DNA from: Shewanella putrefaciens
GTDB taxonomy: Bacteria > Pseudomonadota > Gammaproteobacteria > Enterobacterales > Shewanellaceae
Length of the DNA: 64,000 nt
Direction of reading: 5' to 3'
Assembly (NCBI RefSeq): GCF_016406325.1
Contig: NZ_CP066370.1
Location: 496,001-560,000 of the forward strand
Part shown: positions 36,427-47,243 of the stretch, one piece after another
Position numbering within the stretch: the first letter of the stretch is position 1
How the letters are laid out: each line of letters begins with the position of its first letter
The notes under the pieces: generated by a model
Seen by the model: only the letters and a program-made list of their open reading frames with translations
Told to the model about the DNA's origin: nothing
Database searches by the model: none
Position numbers and translations under genes: made by a program

Positions 36427-38820
36427 ATGGCACGTTGTCACTTACATAAATTTGGTGGCTCCAGTTTAGCGGATGCCGATTGTTATCGCCGAGTCGCCCA
36501 TATCCTGTTAACCCACGGTCATAGTGATGATCTCGTAGTGGTCTCTGCGGCGGGTAAAAGCACGAATTTCCTGTATAAATTATTAGCGCTGCGTGATGCG
36601 GGTCAGCTATGGCAAGAAGAGTTACAAGTGCTGATCAGTTACCAACAGGGGTTGATTGAGCAGTTGTTGTCGCATGAACAGGCCCGCGATCTGCGTGAGC
36701 GTTTGGCGACTGATAAAGCGCAACTTATCAGCTTATTATCCTTAGACGTTCGCAACGATTACCAAATCAACTATGTGGTGAGCTTTGGTGAACGTTGGTC
36801 GGCACGCTTAATGGCGGCGCTACTGCGCGAATCTGGCGTGGCGGCAAGCCATGTAGATGCCTGTTCAATTTTAGTGGCCGATGAAGCCGCTGTGCCACAA
36901 ATTCGGGTACAGGAATCCCGCGCTAAAGTACAAGCCCTATTAGCCGCGCATCCCAATGAACGCTTAGTGATCACAGGTTTTATCTGCGCTAACGAGCGTG
37001 GCGATACCTTGTTACTTGGTCGTAATGGCTCAGATTTTAGTGCCAGCCTGATTGCTAGCCTTGCCGACATTGAGCGCGTGACCATTTGGACCGATGTGGA
37101 AGGGGTGTTCAACGCCGATCCTAATAAAATCAACGATGCCAAGTTACTAAAAAGTATGTCACTTGCCGAAGCCGATCGCCTAGCGCGTTTAGGGTCGCCA
37201 GTATTGCATTCGCGCACTTTGCAGCCGTTATTCAATACCGAAGTGAGCTTAGCGGTGCGTTCAAGTTATGCGTCGCACACCGACTTTACCTTAATCGCGC
37301 CCCACAGTTCGTCGGCGAGCGCGCCTGTGGTGACTAATCTCAATGCTGTGGTCCTGTTCGGCTTTAAACTCACGGGTGAATTAACCCGTTTATTAGATTT
37401 ATTGATTGCCGCGGGTTTAACGCCATTGGCCCATTGGACATCTGCCCATCAAAGGGTTGAACTTGCCTATACCGCTGAGAATCAAAAACAAGTTCAAAGA
37501 TTACTCGATGCTGAGGCAGAAGCATTAGGGATCAGCGATCAGCAGATCAACACAGATTATGGTTTAGTCGCATTAGTGAGTGCCGACGCCGAACATTATC
37601 GCCGCAGCTTCGCGCGTTTACTGAGCCGTGATGCTAAACCTTTGTTCAGTGGCGATTTAAGCCTAGTGACGCTAGTGCCACAGTCACAGGTGAATCTGTT
37701 AACCCAAAAAGTCCACCGCCGCTGCGCTGGCCCGCGTAAACGCATTGGCGTCTTACTGCTCGGTGTGGGCAATATTGGTGAGGCTTGGGTCAATCTCTTT
37801 AAGTCGGTTTCGCCATCACTGGACCATGAACTTGAGGCTAAGGTTGAGTTAGTGGGATTAGTTAGCTCCAGTAAGGCGTTGATCAAATCCGCTGGCATTA
37901 ACTTAGCCAATTGGCAGACCGAATTCGAGGCAGATGCTACGCCTTGGCAATATGAGCATTTATTTGAGCAGTTAGAGCAAGTTAACTGCGATGAGCTGGT
38001 GGCCTTAGATATCAGTGCCAGCGCCAGTTTGACGCTGCAATATCCAGAACTGTTCGAGCGCGGTATCCATGTGGTGAGCGCGAACAAACTCGCTGGCTCG
38101 GGTCCACTACCTTTCTACCGTGAGTTAAAGCAGCAACTAGGTAATCGTCGCTTATTTTGGCGCTACAATGCTAGTTGCGGCGCCGGCTTGCCTATCCAGC
38201 ATGCGCTAAATGATCTGCGTAATAGCGGTGATAGTGTTGAAGCGGTAGGCGGGATTTTCTCTGGCACCTTGTGTTGGTTGTTTGAGAAATACGATACCAG
38301 CAAGCCATTTTCAGAATTAGTGATTGAAGCCAGAGGCTTAGGTATTACTGAACCCGATCCCCGCGACGATCTCTCCGGCCGTGATATGCAGCGTAAGTTG
38401 CTTATTTTAGCTCGTGAAATTGGCCTTGAAATAGAGCTTGAAGATATTGAGCTGCGTTCATTAGTGCCCGCACATTTAGCGGATATTCCCTTAGAGCAGT
38501 TTCTTGCTCGCATTGCCGAGTTAGATGCCGATTTGCTGCAACAATATGGTGCGGCGGCTGAGCAGAATAAGGTGCTCAGATACGTGGCATCCTTAGACAA
38601 TAGCGGTGCTGCTCTGAAAGCAGAGGTGGGCTTGCAGTGGATTGATACCGATCATCCCTATGCCAATTTAACCCCGGGGGATAACGTGTTTGTGATCCGC
38701 AGCGCCTTCTATCAAGGTAATCCGCTGATCATCCGTGGGCCGGGCGCAGGCCGCGAAGTGACTGCGGCAGCAGTGCAGTCGGACTTGACCCAGATTTGTC
38801 GCGATCTATTGCAGGAATAG
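36427..38820 (+). CDS. metL: Bifunctional aspartokinase II / homoserine dehydrogenase II
   Basis: A 797-residue fusion. The N-terminal aspartokinase begins MARCHLHKFGGSSLADADCY, with the kinase KFGGSS. A central region follows with GRNGSDFSA and TIWTDVEGVFNADP. The C-terminal homoserine dehydrogenase starts near RIGVLLLGVGNIGEAW (NAD-binding) and has NASCGAGLPI near the catalytic site. It supplies homoserine for methionine, threonine and lysine routes. MetL is the methionine-regulated isozyme and lies directly behind metB, which identifies it over ThrA. A terminator follows the gene. Confidence 0.96.
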   Translation: MARCHLHKFGGSSLADADCYRRVAHILLTHGHSDDLVVVSAAGKSTNFLYKLLALRDAGQLWQEELQVLISYQQGLIEQLLSHEQARDLRERLATDKAQLISLLSLDVRNDYQINYVVSFGERWSARLMAALLRESGVAASHVDACSILVADEAAVPQIRVQESRAKVQALLAAHPNERLVITGFICANERGDTLLLGRNGSDFSASLIASLADIERVTIWTDVEGVFNADPNKINDAKLLKSMSLAEADRLARLGSPVLHSRTLQPLFNTEVSLAVRSSYASHTDFTLIAPHSSSASAPVVTNLNAVVLFGFKLTGELTRLLDLLIAAGLTPLAHWTSAHQRVELAYTAENQKQVQRLLDAEAEALGISDQQINTDYGLVALVSADAEHYRRSFARLLSRDAKPLFSGDLSLVTLVPQSQVNLLTQKVHRRCAGPRKRIGVLLLGVGNIGEAWVNLFKSVSPSLDHELEAKVELVGLVSSSKALIKSAGINLANWQTEFEADATPWQYEHLFEQLEQVNCDELVALDISASASLTLQYPELFERGIHVVSANKLAGSGPLPFYRELKQQLGNRRLFWRYNASCGAGLPIQHALNDLRNSGDSVEAVGGIFSGTLCWLFEKYDTSKPFSELVIEARGLGITEPDPRDDLSGRDMQRKLLILAREIGLEIELEDIELRSLVPAHLADIPLEQFLARIAELDADLLQQYGAAAEQNKVLRYVASLDNSGAALKAEVGLQWIDTDHPYANLTPGDNVFVIRSAFYQGNPLIIRGPGAGREVTAAAVQSDLTQICRDLLQE

Positions 38821-38838
38821 ATTTAAATTCAAAAGCTT

Positions 38839-38863
38839 AAAGGACTCATTCGAGTCCTTTTTT
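38839..38863 (+). terminator. Terminator of the metB-metL operon
   Basis: Stem AAAGGACTC (38839-38847) / GAGTCCTTT (38852-38860) and T-run. Confidence 0.9.
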
Positions 38864-38956
38864 ATTGACTAAAATTAAGCTGGTCTACAAGCGATAAGAA
38901 AATGCAACAAATGGAGATTTTTTGGCTTGACTTGCATCTCAGTTTCTCTAGTATAT

Positions 38957-38980
38957 GGACATGTAGACGTCCAAACGTCC
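38957..38980. promoter_or_regulatory. MET box array upstream of metF
   Basis: Tandem 8-mers GGACATGT, AGACGTCC, AAACGTCC. This is the MetJ operator of metF. Confidence 0.88.
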
Positions 38981-38999
38981 ATTTGATTTGAACCACTGA

Positions 39000-39944
<945 letters not shown>

Positions 39945-39966
39945 CATCTTATAAAATAAGCTAATA

Positions 39967-39993
39967 AAAACGCCGCAGAGAATGCGGCGTTTT
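39967..39993. terminator. Bidirectional terminator between metF and chemoreceptor gene
   Basis: Perfect 10-bp stem AAAACGCCGC / GCGGCGTTTT with a 7-base loop between convergent genes. Confidence 0.88.
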
Positions 39994-40006
39994 GTTTTTC
40001 TGTGCT

Positions 40007-41911
40007 TTAAATTTTGAATTGGGCCAATAACGTTGTTAAACGGGCTGCGAGTTGGGCAAGTTCATCGCCAGCGCGTGCAGTTTGTACCGCACTATCTGTG
40101 GCATTGGTCGCAATATCATTGATGTTATTGACATTTTTATTAATTTCTGCCGAAACTGCGCATTGCTCATTTGCGGCGCTGGCAATTTGAATGTTCATTT
40201 GGCTAATAGTGGATACTGCTTGGGTAATGGCTTCGAGTGCTTCACCCGCTTGGTGGACTTGGGATACGCAGCTTTGGGTGGTACGGGTGCTGGTTTCCAT
40301 CGCATTAACCGTGGATTTTGCTTTATGTTGAAGCGCTTCGATCATCTGCTGAATTTCTGTGGTAGATGCTTGGGTGCGGCTAGCAAGGGTGCGCACTTCA
40401 TCGGCAACCACCGCAAATCCTCGACCTTGTTCACCCGCCCTTGCGGCCTCAATTGCCGCATTGAGTGCGAGTAAGTTAGTCTGGTCGGCAATATTACGGA
40501 TAACCACAAGCACAGAATCAATTTCAGCGGTATTACGCTCTAATTCATTGATTGCGCTCGCTGCTGTGGCTATCTCCTCGGCTAGAATCGCTATCGTTGA
40601 TACCACTTTTTGTACGACCAATTTGCCTTGTTCGGTTGAGTCATTGGCGTGATTGGCGGCATCGGCCGCATCGGTGGCGTTATGGGCAACTTCTTGTACC
40701 GTTGCGGCCATTTCATTCATTGCGGTAGCAACTTGCTCGGTTTCGAGGTGTTGGCGATTCGCCATTTGCTGGGTTTCTCGCGTAATGCTCGACATTTCCT
40801 CTGCGGAGGTGGCGAGCAGGCTGGTAGAGTTGGCAACTTGGGAAACTGTGCTGTGAATTTTTTCAACAAAGCGGTTGAATGCCATGGATAATTCTGCGAT
40901 CTCATCCTTACCATTTACCGCGATTCGGCGGGTTAAGTCACCTTCACCTTCGGCGATATCATTCATGGCTTGGGTGGTTTCTGCGATAGGACGCGTAATG
41001 CCCTTGGCAATAAACCAAGCAATGGCGGTTCCAATGAATAGCGCTGCTAAACCGATAAGGATCAGCTTAAGACGAATATCTGCCATCGTCTGCTCTGAAT
41101 GGGTTCTATCCATCGCGATATCGAGTACCCCAAATACATTCCCTGAATAATCTTTTATGGCGTGTCGATACAGGGCGTAGGTTGTGTTATTTAAGGTGAG
41201 AGTGCGGATCACTTCATGGCCTTGCATAACCGTATTTAGCTCATTTATTGCTTGGGTATCAGGCGTGAAGGTGGCACCAAATAACTTATATTTTGGACCA
41301 TCAGGTAATATGAGGGCGATTTCCGCTTGATAGGCTTGTTTAAAATTATCAAAAAAAGGTTGACCAAAGGACATGCCAAATTCCACCGAACCTGTGTGTT
41401 GTCCGTTGTAACTCATTGGTACTAAGCCGCGAATACCCAATCCTTCCACTCCATATTCCAAGCCATAGAGGGGGCGTTTTTGGCTATTTGTCTCAACGAT
41501 GGTTTTACGTATGCTGGTGAGATCATCGCCAAATTTTTCAGGGCGATGTAAACGCAGGAAAGATGTGGCGGGTGGTGTGTGAAATTGGAATTGCTGAACG
41601 GCAAAATCACGCTTGAGTTGGGTAAAGATAGGCAAGGTGCGTGTGGTGAGTTCATCACGATCACCCATTGCAAAGGTGCTTTGCACTTCAGGTGTGAGCG
41701 AGATAATGGTAGCCATTGCTTCGGCTAATTTGCCCGAAGAGGCGATTTCGGCCACTGCGGTTTCATAGAGCTTATGGAGTTCTCTTTGTTCGGATTCAGC
41801 AACTTGGCGACTGAATTCGGAGAGCACGAGCGGCATGATAAAGCTCATAGCTGTTAACAGTAATAGACAGATCCCGATAACGATCCTCGTACTAATTTTT
41901 AGATTTATCAA
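40007..41911 (-). CDS. Methyl-accepting chemotaxis protein with dCache-type sensor
   Basis: A 634-residue chemoreceptor. The first transmembrane segment is at residues 8-30. A periplasmic domain of about 250 residues follows, with [20 protein letters not shown] and [18 protein letters not shown], a pattern of double-Cache type 3 sensors. The second membrane segment is near 285-305, then HAMP ([28 protein letters not shown]) and the signalling tip [37 protein letters not shown]. The ligand is not predictable. It is monocistronic and distant from any che gene. Confidence 0.95.
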   Translation of the reverse strand: MINLKISTRIVIGICLLLLTAMSFIMPLVLSEFSRQVAESEQRELHKLYETAVAEIASSGKLAEAMATIISLTPEVQSTFAMGDRDELTTRTLPIFTQLKRDFAVQQFQFHTPPATSFLRLHRPEKFGDDLTSIRKTIVETNSQKRPLYGLEYGVEGLGIRGLVPMSYNGQHTGSVEFGMSFGQPFFDNFKQAYQAEIALILPDGPKYKLFGATFTPDTQAINELNTVMQGHEVIRTLTLNNTTYALYRHAIKDYSGNVFGVLDIAMDRTHSEQTMADIRLKLILIGLAALFIGTAIAWFIAKGITRPIAETTQAMNDIAEGEGDLTRRIAVNGKDEIAELSMAFNRFVEKIHSTVSQVANSTSLLATSAEEMSSITRETQQMANRQHLETEQVATAMNEMAATVQEVAHNATDAADAANHANDSTEQGKLVVQKVVSTIAILAEEIATAASAINELERNTAEIDSVLVVIRNIADQTNLLALNAAIEAARAGEQGRGFAVVADEVRTLASRTQASTTEIQQMIEALQHKAKSTVNAMETSTRTTQSCVSQVHQAGEALEAITQAVSTISQMNIQIASAANEQCAVSAEINKNVNNINDIATNATDSAVQTARAGDELAQLAARLTTLLAQFKI

Positions 41912-42073
41912 AGCAGCCTCCAGTTCATGTGCGCATCCATCTAAATTATCTGTTTAATATTATAGAGATACAACATGACAATATTTGAGAGGGGACGAAC
42001 CTTTTTAGGTTATTTTTCCTTCTTTACGTTGGTTTCGTGGTCTTGAACACAGATCTTTTTTATTCTCAATTAT

Positions 42074-42118
42074 TTACTTAGCCTGCTAACTAAGTATAAT
42101 GCTTAGCAGGCTAAGTAA
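42074..42118. promoter_or_regulatory. Large palindromic operator at the marR-like gene
   Basis: A perfect 16-base inverted repeat TTACTTAGCCTGCTAA (42074-42089) / TTAGCAGGCTAAGTAA (42103-42118) around a 13-base spacer. It contains several CTTAG/CTAAG half-sites, giving two tandem operator-like dyads. It lies just upstream of the regulator gene, as expected for MarR autoregulation. Confidence 0.85.
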
Positions 42119-42128
42119 ACTGGTAAGC

Positions 42129-42605
42129 ATGATGCAAACAGAATTAGAGCGTTTAAAGGAATTATCCCTCGCGGAACATTTAGGCCGTCTACATCGGTTG
42201 TGGCGCACTGTCGCCGATGTTGAATTGGCACCTTTAGGATTAACTCATCCACGCTGGACTGCCCTATGGAAACTGCTGCGTTTAGGCGACAACCTGAGTC
42301 AAAAAGTATTGGCCGATGCGCTAGAGATTGAATTGGCTTCGCTTATGCGCACTTTAGGACAATTAGAGGAGCAGGGCTTAGTCGAGCGTCATTGCTGTGA
42401 CAAAGATAAGCGGGCAAGGATTGTGAGTTTGACGCCTGCGGGATTAGAGGTTTTAAAGCAAATGGAAGCGCGGATTATTCAAGTTCGCCGTGAGTTACTC
42501 GATGGGATCAGTGCCAGCGAGCTCAGCGAATTTGAACGCATTATTAGCCTGATCAGTGACAACGCCAGCGCCAAATTAGCCAAGGTAACAGACACCATTT
42601 TGTGA
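42129..42605 (+). CDS. MarR/SlyA-family transcriptional regulator
   Basis: A winged-helix regulator of about 158 residues, MQTELERLKELSLAEHLGRLHRLW onward. Core blocks are LTHPRWTALWKLLRLGDNLSQKVLADALEIELASLMRTLGQLEEQGLVERH and DKRARIVSLTPAGLEVL, the wing and the helix-turn-helix of SlyA types. An upstream ATG at 42099 would put the start inside the operator palindrome; ATG 42129 or 42132 is preferred. It heads an efflux-like locus with a membrane-fusion protein, ending four bases into the next frame (GTGA overlap). Confidence 0.9.
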   Translation: MMQTELERLKELSLAEHLGRLHRLWRTVADVELAPLGLTHPRWTALWKLLRLGDNLSQKVLADALEIELASLMRTLGQLEEQGLVERHCCDKDKRARIVSLTPAGLEVLKQMEARIIQVRRELLDGISASELSEFERIISLISDNASAKLAKVTDTIL

Positions 42606-42613
42606 GAAAAAAG

Positions 42614-43672
42614 ATGACACCAGATCAACAATTTGCCCGTTTAGTAAAATTTGCCATGTTTGGCTTTGTGATGATTTTTGGCTATTTCATGCTTGCCGAT
42701 ACAGTGATGCCATTGACACCTCAAGCCATGGCTACCCGTGTGGTGACTAAAGTGACACCACAGATCAGCGGTAAAATTCAGACGATAGCGGTGACGAACA
42801 ATCAAGCCGTCACTAAAGGTGATTTATTGTTTCAAGTCGATCCCGCGCCCTATGAGCTCGCAGTATCACAAGCTAAATTGGCACTAGAACAAGTTCGCCA
42901 AGACAATGCCGAATTAGATGCTTCACTTATCGCAGCTAAAGCGGATGTGAATGCGAGTAAAGCAACTGCATTACAAAAACGCAGCGAAGCTAAACGTCTG
43001 GATGCCCTATATGCCACCCACGGCGTATCGCAGCAACAGCGCGATCAGGCCGATAGTGATGCTGACGCCGCGGAAGCTAATTTACTCGCCGCCAATGCGC
43101 GCTTAGATAAACTTAAAGTGAGCCGTGGTGCTTATGGTGAGGCAAATCTTAAAGTTCGCCAAGCACTTAATAGCCTTGAACAGGCAGAACTGAATCTATC
43201 TTACACGCAGATTCGAGCCGATCAGGATGGTGTCGTCACTAACTTGCAACTTGAGGTCGGCAGTTTTGCCACTGTTGGTCAGCCACTGTTGGCCTTGGTC
43301 TCGGATAAAGTGGATATTATTGCCGATTTTCGCGAGAAAAGTCTGCGTGGGGTTAATGCCTCTTCAACTGCTTTGATTGCGTTTGATGGCGAACCCGGTC
43401 GTTTATATCGCGCTCAAGTCAGCAGCGTCGATGCGGGCGTGAGTGCAGGGCAATTCGATGCCAATGGGCGTTTAGCCGCGCCGCAGGAGTCTGACCGCTG
43501 GGTGCGTGATGCTCAAAGGCTCAGATTGCACTTAATTTTGGATGGCGATGGAATGAAAGACCTACCCTCAGGTGCGCGCGCTACGGTGCAGTTACTTCCG
43601 GATAATAGCCTGTTTGGTTTACTCGCTAAAGTGCAAATTAAAGTGATAAGCCTGTTGCACTATATTTACTAG
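42614..43672 (+). CDS. HlyD/EmrA-type membrane fusion protein (AaeA-like)
   Basis: A 352-residue periplasmic adaptor with one N-terminal membrane segment (LVKFAMFGFVMIFGYFMLAD). The lipoyl/biotin-like half motif VTPQISGKIQTIAVTNNQAVTKGDLLFQVDPAPYELAV follows, then a coiled-coil hairpin of about 100 residues and the second half motif (LSYTQIRADQDGVVTNLQLEVGSF). It probably links an inner-membrane transporter with an outer-membrane channel. It follows the MarR gene and precedes a DUF2955/FUSC membrane protein, as in aaeXAB. The start could also be GTG 42602, which overlaps the marR stop. Confidence 0.88.
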   Translation: MTPDQQFARLVKFAMFGFVMIFGYFMLADTVMPLTPQAMATRVVTKVTPQISGKIQTIAVTNNQAVTKGDLLFQVDPAPYELAVSQAKLALEQVRQDNAELDASLIAAKADVNASKATALQKRSEAKRLDALYATHGVSQQQRDQADSDADAAEANLLAANARLDKLKVSRGAYGEANLKVRQALNSLEQAELNLSYTQIRADQDGVVTNLQLEVGSFATVGQPLLALVSDKVDIIADFREKSLRGVNASSTALIAFDGEPGRLYRAQVSSVDAGVSAGQFDANGRLAAPQESDRWVRDAQRLRLHLILDGDGMKDLPSGARATVQLLPDNSLFGLLAKVQIKVISLLHYIY

Positions 43673-43839
43673 CCATTTACTAGCCTATCTACTCGCGCTT
43701 CTCGCTGTTGAGGTCTCAGTGACTCGTGGTTGATTTGTATTTACCGCGAGTCGTAAAAGAGTTCACAACATAAGCATGAACGCAGCATAAGTCAGCTAAA
43801 CATCCTCATTTAATGTATCGATAGAACAAGGCGACGAGC

Positions 43840-44868
43840 ATGTTACTACGCCATAGCCCATTGACGGCCAACGATTTACGCCAGTGTTTACGGATTGCGA
43901 CTGGCGCGACCTTAGGTTTTACCCTGTGTAAAATTTTTGGTTGGAGCAACGGGGTATTTTTCACTGTGACACCTATGCTACTCCTCGGATTAGTGCCCGT
44001 AATGAATGGTCATGCGATGCGCCAATTATTGGCCTCATCTGCCATAGCTGGGTTAGAGGTTGGGTTGCTCGGTGGTTTCTTTGGTAGCCATCCCGGCATG
44101 ATGACTCCTATCGTGTTTTTGCTGTTTTTATACCGCTTTGCAGCCATGTCCCGCGGCAGTTTGTTTCTCTTTGGTGCTAACGGTGTGTTGAGTCTCAGTA
44201 TCATGCTGCACTTTGCTAGTTATCCCGGCGTTGATTTAAACGATTTAATTTTCAGTAACTTTTGGGCAACAGCCCTTTCAGTTGTTATCGCCTACGCTAT
44301 GACGGCACTCTGGCCCGATGTTGAACCAAGAGCGGCTTACAAGCCTGGGCCTAAGGCGCCGCATCGAATGCGCCACGAAGCCTTGCTTGGTGCGACCATA
44401 GCGACGGCATCGTTTCTGGTGTTCCAAATATTTGATCTGCGGGATTCGATGTCGGCTCAAGCGACTACTCTTTTACTATTGTTTCCCATGCATTGGAATG
44501 GCGCACTCGACTATGCCCGTAAGCGCGCCATCGGTACTTTGTTGGGGGTGTCGTTTGGGATACTCGTGCAGTTACTGCTTTATGATTGGTCTGGGTTATT
44601 GGTGTTAGTTGTTCCTTTATTGTGGATTGGACTGATGATTTTTAGCCAAGCTCATGTGCGCGAGGCGAGTGGCTCTGGAGTCGGTTTTGGGGCTATGACC
44701 ACCTTAGGGATTTTGTTTGGCCAGTATCTGACCCCAGGTAACGATTTAATCTTCAGTGCCTTATACCGAGTGAGCAGTATTTTAATCGCTATCGTTGGCA
44801 CGCTACTTTTATGTTACCTGATACATAAGTTATTGAATCGTTTCGAATCGACGCGATTTGGTTATTGA
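43840..44868 (+). CDS. DUF2955/FUSC-like inner-membrane protein (AaeB-like partner)
   Basis: A 342-residue membrane protein with about ten predicted transmembrane helices. It begins HSPLTANDLRQCLRIATGATLGFTLCKIFGW, the aromatic-acid exporter type repeat of FUSC/DUF2955 families. It is a likely partner of the upstream adaptor in pumping aromatic acids or similar toxic compounds. The substrate is unknown. The binding site AAGGCGACGAGC is modest. The gap to the adaptor is 167 bases, so a second promoter is possible. Confidence 0.8.
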   Translation: MLLRHSPLTANDLRQCLRIATGATLGFTLCKIFGWSNGVFFTVTPMLLLGLVPVMNGHAMRQLLASSAIAGLEVGLLGGFFGSHPGMMTPIVFLLFLYRFAAMSRGSLFLFGANGVLSLSIMLHFASYPGVDLNDLIFSNFWATALSVVIAYAMTALWPDVEPRAAYKPGPKAPHRMRHEALLGATIATASFLVFQIFDLRDSMSAQATTLLLLFPMHWNGALDYARKRAIGTLLGVSFGILVQLLLYDWSGLLVLVVPLLWIGLMIFSQAHVREASGSGVGFGAMTTLGILFGQYLTPGNDLIFSALYRVSSILIAIVGTLLLCYLIHKLLNRFESTRFGY

Positions 44869-44942
44869 TTGTAATTAGATATATTAGATTTTTTTTATGC
44901 TTGTCGTTTTTAGGTTTGCGGAGTAAGGTAACAAGCATTATG

Positions 44943-44958
44943 TGTGAGCAAACCCACA
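44943..44958. promoter_or_regulatory. Putative CRP site upstream of the cytochrome pair
   Basis: TGTGAGCAAACCCACA against TGTGA-N6-TCACA has nine of ten conserved positions. CRP controls anaerobic respiration genes in Shewanella, so control of the tsdBA-like pair is plausible. Confidence 0.55.
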
Positions 44959-45010
44959 TAAATAACCTTATCCCTATGCTTTAGAGCTTACCTCTCTTTC
45001 AGGATAGAAA

Positions 45011-45637
45011 ATGAATATTAGAACATTCGTCATAGGTCTAACCCTATGCAGCGGTTATGCAGCCGCCTCTGATGCGCCTTCTGGCAAACAATCGATGGAC
45101 ATTATCCCACCTGCAGCGCAACTCTGTGTGTCTTGCCATGGGGCAGAGGGTGAGGGTATTGAACCACTCGGCCCTCGATTAGCGGGATTATCTAAAGAAT
45201 ATATCTCGATACAGTTGCAGCATTTCCAAACGGGCGTTCGCCAAAATGCGACCATGATGCCTATGGCAATGACGCTCCAAGGTGACGGTATTGAGCAAGT
45301 GTCGAGCTATTTTTCGGCAAAGCCAACCACTGACGTCAAGCCCGTTATCCGTGGTGAACAAGTTGTTTTTAATGACGACACCGCTCGTTTAGCCTATCAA
45401 GGTGATTGGTCCCGTGGTTTACCCGCCTGCGTGACCTGCCATGGTCCTTCTGCATTAGGTGGCGGCTTATTTCCTCGCTTAGCAGGTCAACAGGCGAGTT
45501 ATATCAAAACGCAATTATTGGCGTGGCAGTCGGGAACACGTAAAGGTGATGTCGATGGCATGATGGGGAGCGTCGCGAATAAGCTCACCGTCGCCGAGAT
45601 TGATGCGTTAGCCAACTACTTTGCGAATTTAAAATAA
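45011..45637 (+). CDS. tsdB: Diheme cytochrome c4-type protein (TsdB-like)
   Basis: A 208-residue periplasmic diheme cytochrome with signal peptide (residues 1-18). Two heme sites, CVSCH (about residue 38) and CVTCH (about 142), sit in two similar halves: AEGEGIEPLGPRLAGLSKEYI and PSALGGGLFPRLAGQQASYI. This is the cytochrome c4 fold. Placed 10 bases before a TsdA-type protein, it matches TsdB, the natural electron partner of TsdA. Calling it TsdB rests on this context. Confidence 0.8.
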   Translation: MNIRTFVIGLTLCSGYAAASDAPSGKQSMDIIPPAAQLCVSCHGAEGEGIEPLGPRLAGLSKEYISIQLQHFQTGVRQNATMMPMAMTLQGDGIEQVSSYFSAKPTTDVKPVIRGEQVVFNDDTARLAYQGDWSRGLPACVTCHGPSALGGGLFPRLAGQQASYIKTQLLAWQSGTRKGDVDGMMGSVANKLTVAEIDALANYFANLK

Positions 45638-45647
45638 GGAGCCGGCC

Positions 45648-46715
45648 ATGAAATATTCCGCAATGTTATTATTGGCCGCGATGGGGTCGTTAACCGTTCA
45701 GGCGCAAGCTGAAACTGAGCCAGTACAAGAACGGCCAGATAAGCAAGCTCCGCTGCCTTCTTTCCCTAAGGTAGCGGATCAAACCTATCTTACCCCTAGA
45801 CCTTTGAGTGCGATTCCCGAAGGCGCCTTTGGTGACAAAGTGCGTTTAGGTTATCAACTGTTTGTGAATACCCAACAGCTGCGTGATAAGTATGTAGGTA
45901 ATGAGCTTAACTGCACCAATTGCCATATGGACGCAGGCCGTAAAGCCAATGCATCACCCCTCTGGGGCGCGTATTTTGCTTATCCGGCGTATCGTAAAAA
46001 AGATGATAAAGTCAGTAGCTTTGAAGAACGCATTCAAGGCTGTTTTAACTATTCGATGAATGGTAAAGCCCCAGCGTCGGGTAGCCCTGAGTTAGTGGCG
46101 CTTTCTGCCTACGCCTATTGGTTAGGCATGGGCGGCTTGATGGATGAGGCTAATATCAGTGGTCCTGTTCCTGAGATCAGTGATGCTGAGTTAGTCAAAG
46201 GTGCTAAGCGGGATGACTTCCCATTACCAGAGGCATTAGCTAAGACGATGACAGTTGAACAGCGTGCTAACTTGCCGGGCCGAGCTTATCCTGAGATCCC
46301 AAAACCCGAACAAGCCTATTCACCTGAACGAGGTAAAGCCGTGTATGTCGCCCATTGCCAAGCGTGCCATGGCGCCGATGGGCAAGGTCAAGCCATTGCG
46401 GGCGTGTATACACTGCCGCCGCTGTGGGGACCTCAAAGTTATAACTGGGGAGCGGGAATGCGCAGGGTCAATACTGCCGCATTTTTCATTTATGAAAATA
46501 TGCCCTTTGGTAAGAGTATGCAGTTGACGAACCAACAAGCTTGGGATGTTGCCGCTTACATCAACTCCCACGAGCGTCCGCAGGACCCACGTAACAAGGG
46601 TGATGTGAAGCAAGCGCAGGAGAAATACCATAATGACAGCGACTACTATGGTGTCACAGTCGATGGCAAAGTGTTAGGCGCTGAGGCCTATCCTATTTTT
46701 CCTAAGAAGTCGTAG
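45648..46715 (+). CDS. tsdA: TsdA-type thiosulfate dehydrogenase / tetrathionate reductase
   Basis: A 355-residue diheme cytochrome with signal peptide. Heme 1 is CTNCHMDAGRK, followed by WGAYFAYPAYRKKDDKVSSFEERIQGCFNYSMNG. The Cys in RIQGCF corresponds to the cysteine ligand of heme 1 in TsdA, a rare His/Cys coordination. Heme 2 is CQACHGADGQG. Such enzymes oxidise two thiosulfate to tetrathionate or run in reverse. The pair with TsdB and the CRP-like site upstream supports an anaerobic or dissimilatory sulfur role. Reaction direction is not known. Confidence 0.87.
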   Translation: MKYSAMLLLAAMGSLTVQAQAETEPVQERPDKQAPLPSFPKVADQTYLTPRPLSAIPEGAFGDKVRLGYQLFVNTQQLRDKYVGNELNCTNCHMDAGRKANASPLWGAYFAYPAYRKKDDKVSSFEERIQGCFNYSMNGKAPASGSPELVALSAYAYWLGMGGLMDEANISGPVPEISDAELVKGAKRDDFPLPEALAKTMTVEQRANLPGRAYPEIPKPEQAYSPERGKAVYVAHCQACHGADGQGQAIAGVYTLPPLWGPQSYNWGAGMRRVNTAAFFIYENMPFGKSMQLTNQQAWDVAAYINSHERPQDPRNKGDVKQAQEKYHNDSDYYGVTVDGKVLGAEAYPIFPKKS

Positions 46716-46776
46716 TTGAGCCGCTGAGATTAAGTGCTCGTGTGATGTTATAAAGCGAGTGAATAAGTTAGACAGA

Positions 46777-46813
46777 AAAGCCAGCAAGTATTTAGCTTTG
46801 CTGGCTTTTTTAT
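46777..46813 (+). terminator. Terminator after the tsdBA-like operon
   Basis: A 12-bp stem AAAAGCCAGCAA / TTGCTGGCTTTT with T-run. Confidence 0.9.
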
Positions 46814-46901
46814 TGGTCAAATATGTGTTGGTCAATTCTACTGAGCGCTCTGTGATTTCAGGGTATTAATACTTAATGGTTTAGCCCGCTAGTATCGGCT
46901 T

Positions 46902-46998
46902 GTCATGGTATTCGCTCACCGACACGCAGCCAGTCCATCCGTGGATGCTCGACCGCCCCGTCCATGGGGCGGACGGTCGTCTCGCAAATCACCATGAC
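46902..46998 (-). repeat. Structured repeat element, copy C (97 bp)
   Basis: Read on the minus strand it has GTCATGGT / ACCATGAC as outer stem, extended by ATTTGC / GCGAAT. It then has the hairpin CCGCCCC-ATGGA(C)-GGGGCGG, the conserved GTCGAGC, the small hairpin CATC-CACG-GATG and the conserved GCGTGTC. It has the same layout as copies A and B, but with different paired bases in each stem. Confidence 0.75.
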
Positions 46999-47094
46999 TC
47001 ACCTTTCGAGCATTAGTGTTATCTGTTGATCTAAAGTACACAGAGAATTTAGCCATGGGTGGCTTATTAAACTATCTTGAGTGTGCAAAACATA

Positions 47095-47118
47095 TCGGGG
47101 GAGTCGAACCCTCTCTAC
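47095..47118 (-). other. tRNA T-arm-like fragment (possible attachment-site relic)
   Basis: The minus strand reads GAGAGGGTTCGACTCCCCCG, like a T-loop and stem of a tRNA or tmRNA, but no acceptor CCA, anticodon arm or intact cloverleaf is found. It lies between copy C and the HNH gene, at the edge of the accessory patch. A relic or chance match. Confidence 0.25.
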
Positions 47119-47243
47119 GTTTTCTAAGGAGCTGATTCTACACTGGTTTATTGTTTTCGTTTATCGGAGTTGTTACACCTATATGTGACAACAATATCTT
47201 TTGGATAGTCAAATTTAGGTATAGTTAAAAACAAGAATCGCTT

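Noticed and set aside
47095..47118. tRNA/tmRNA gene suggested by a T-arm-like sequence
   Set aside because: No cloverleaf, anticodon arm or CCA end, and one mismatch in the T-stem; kept only as a weak relic.
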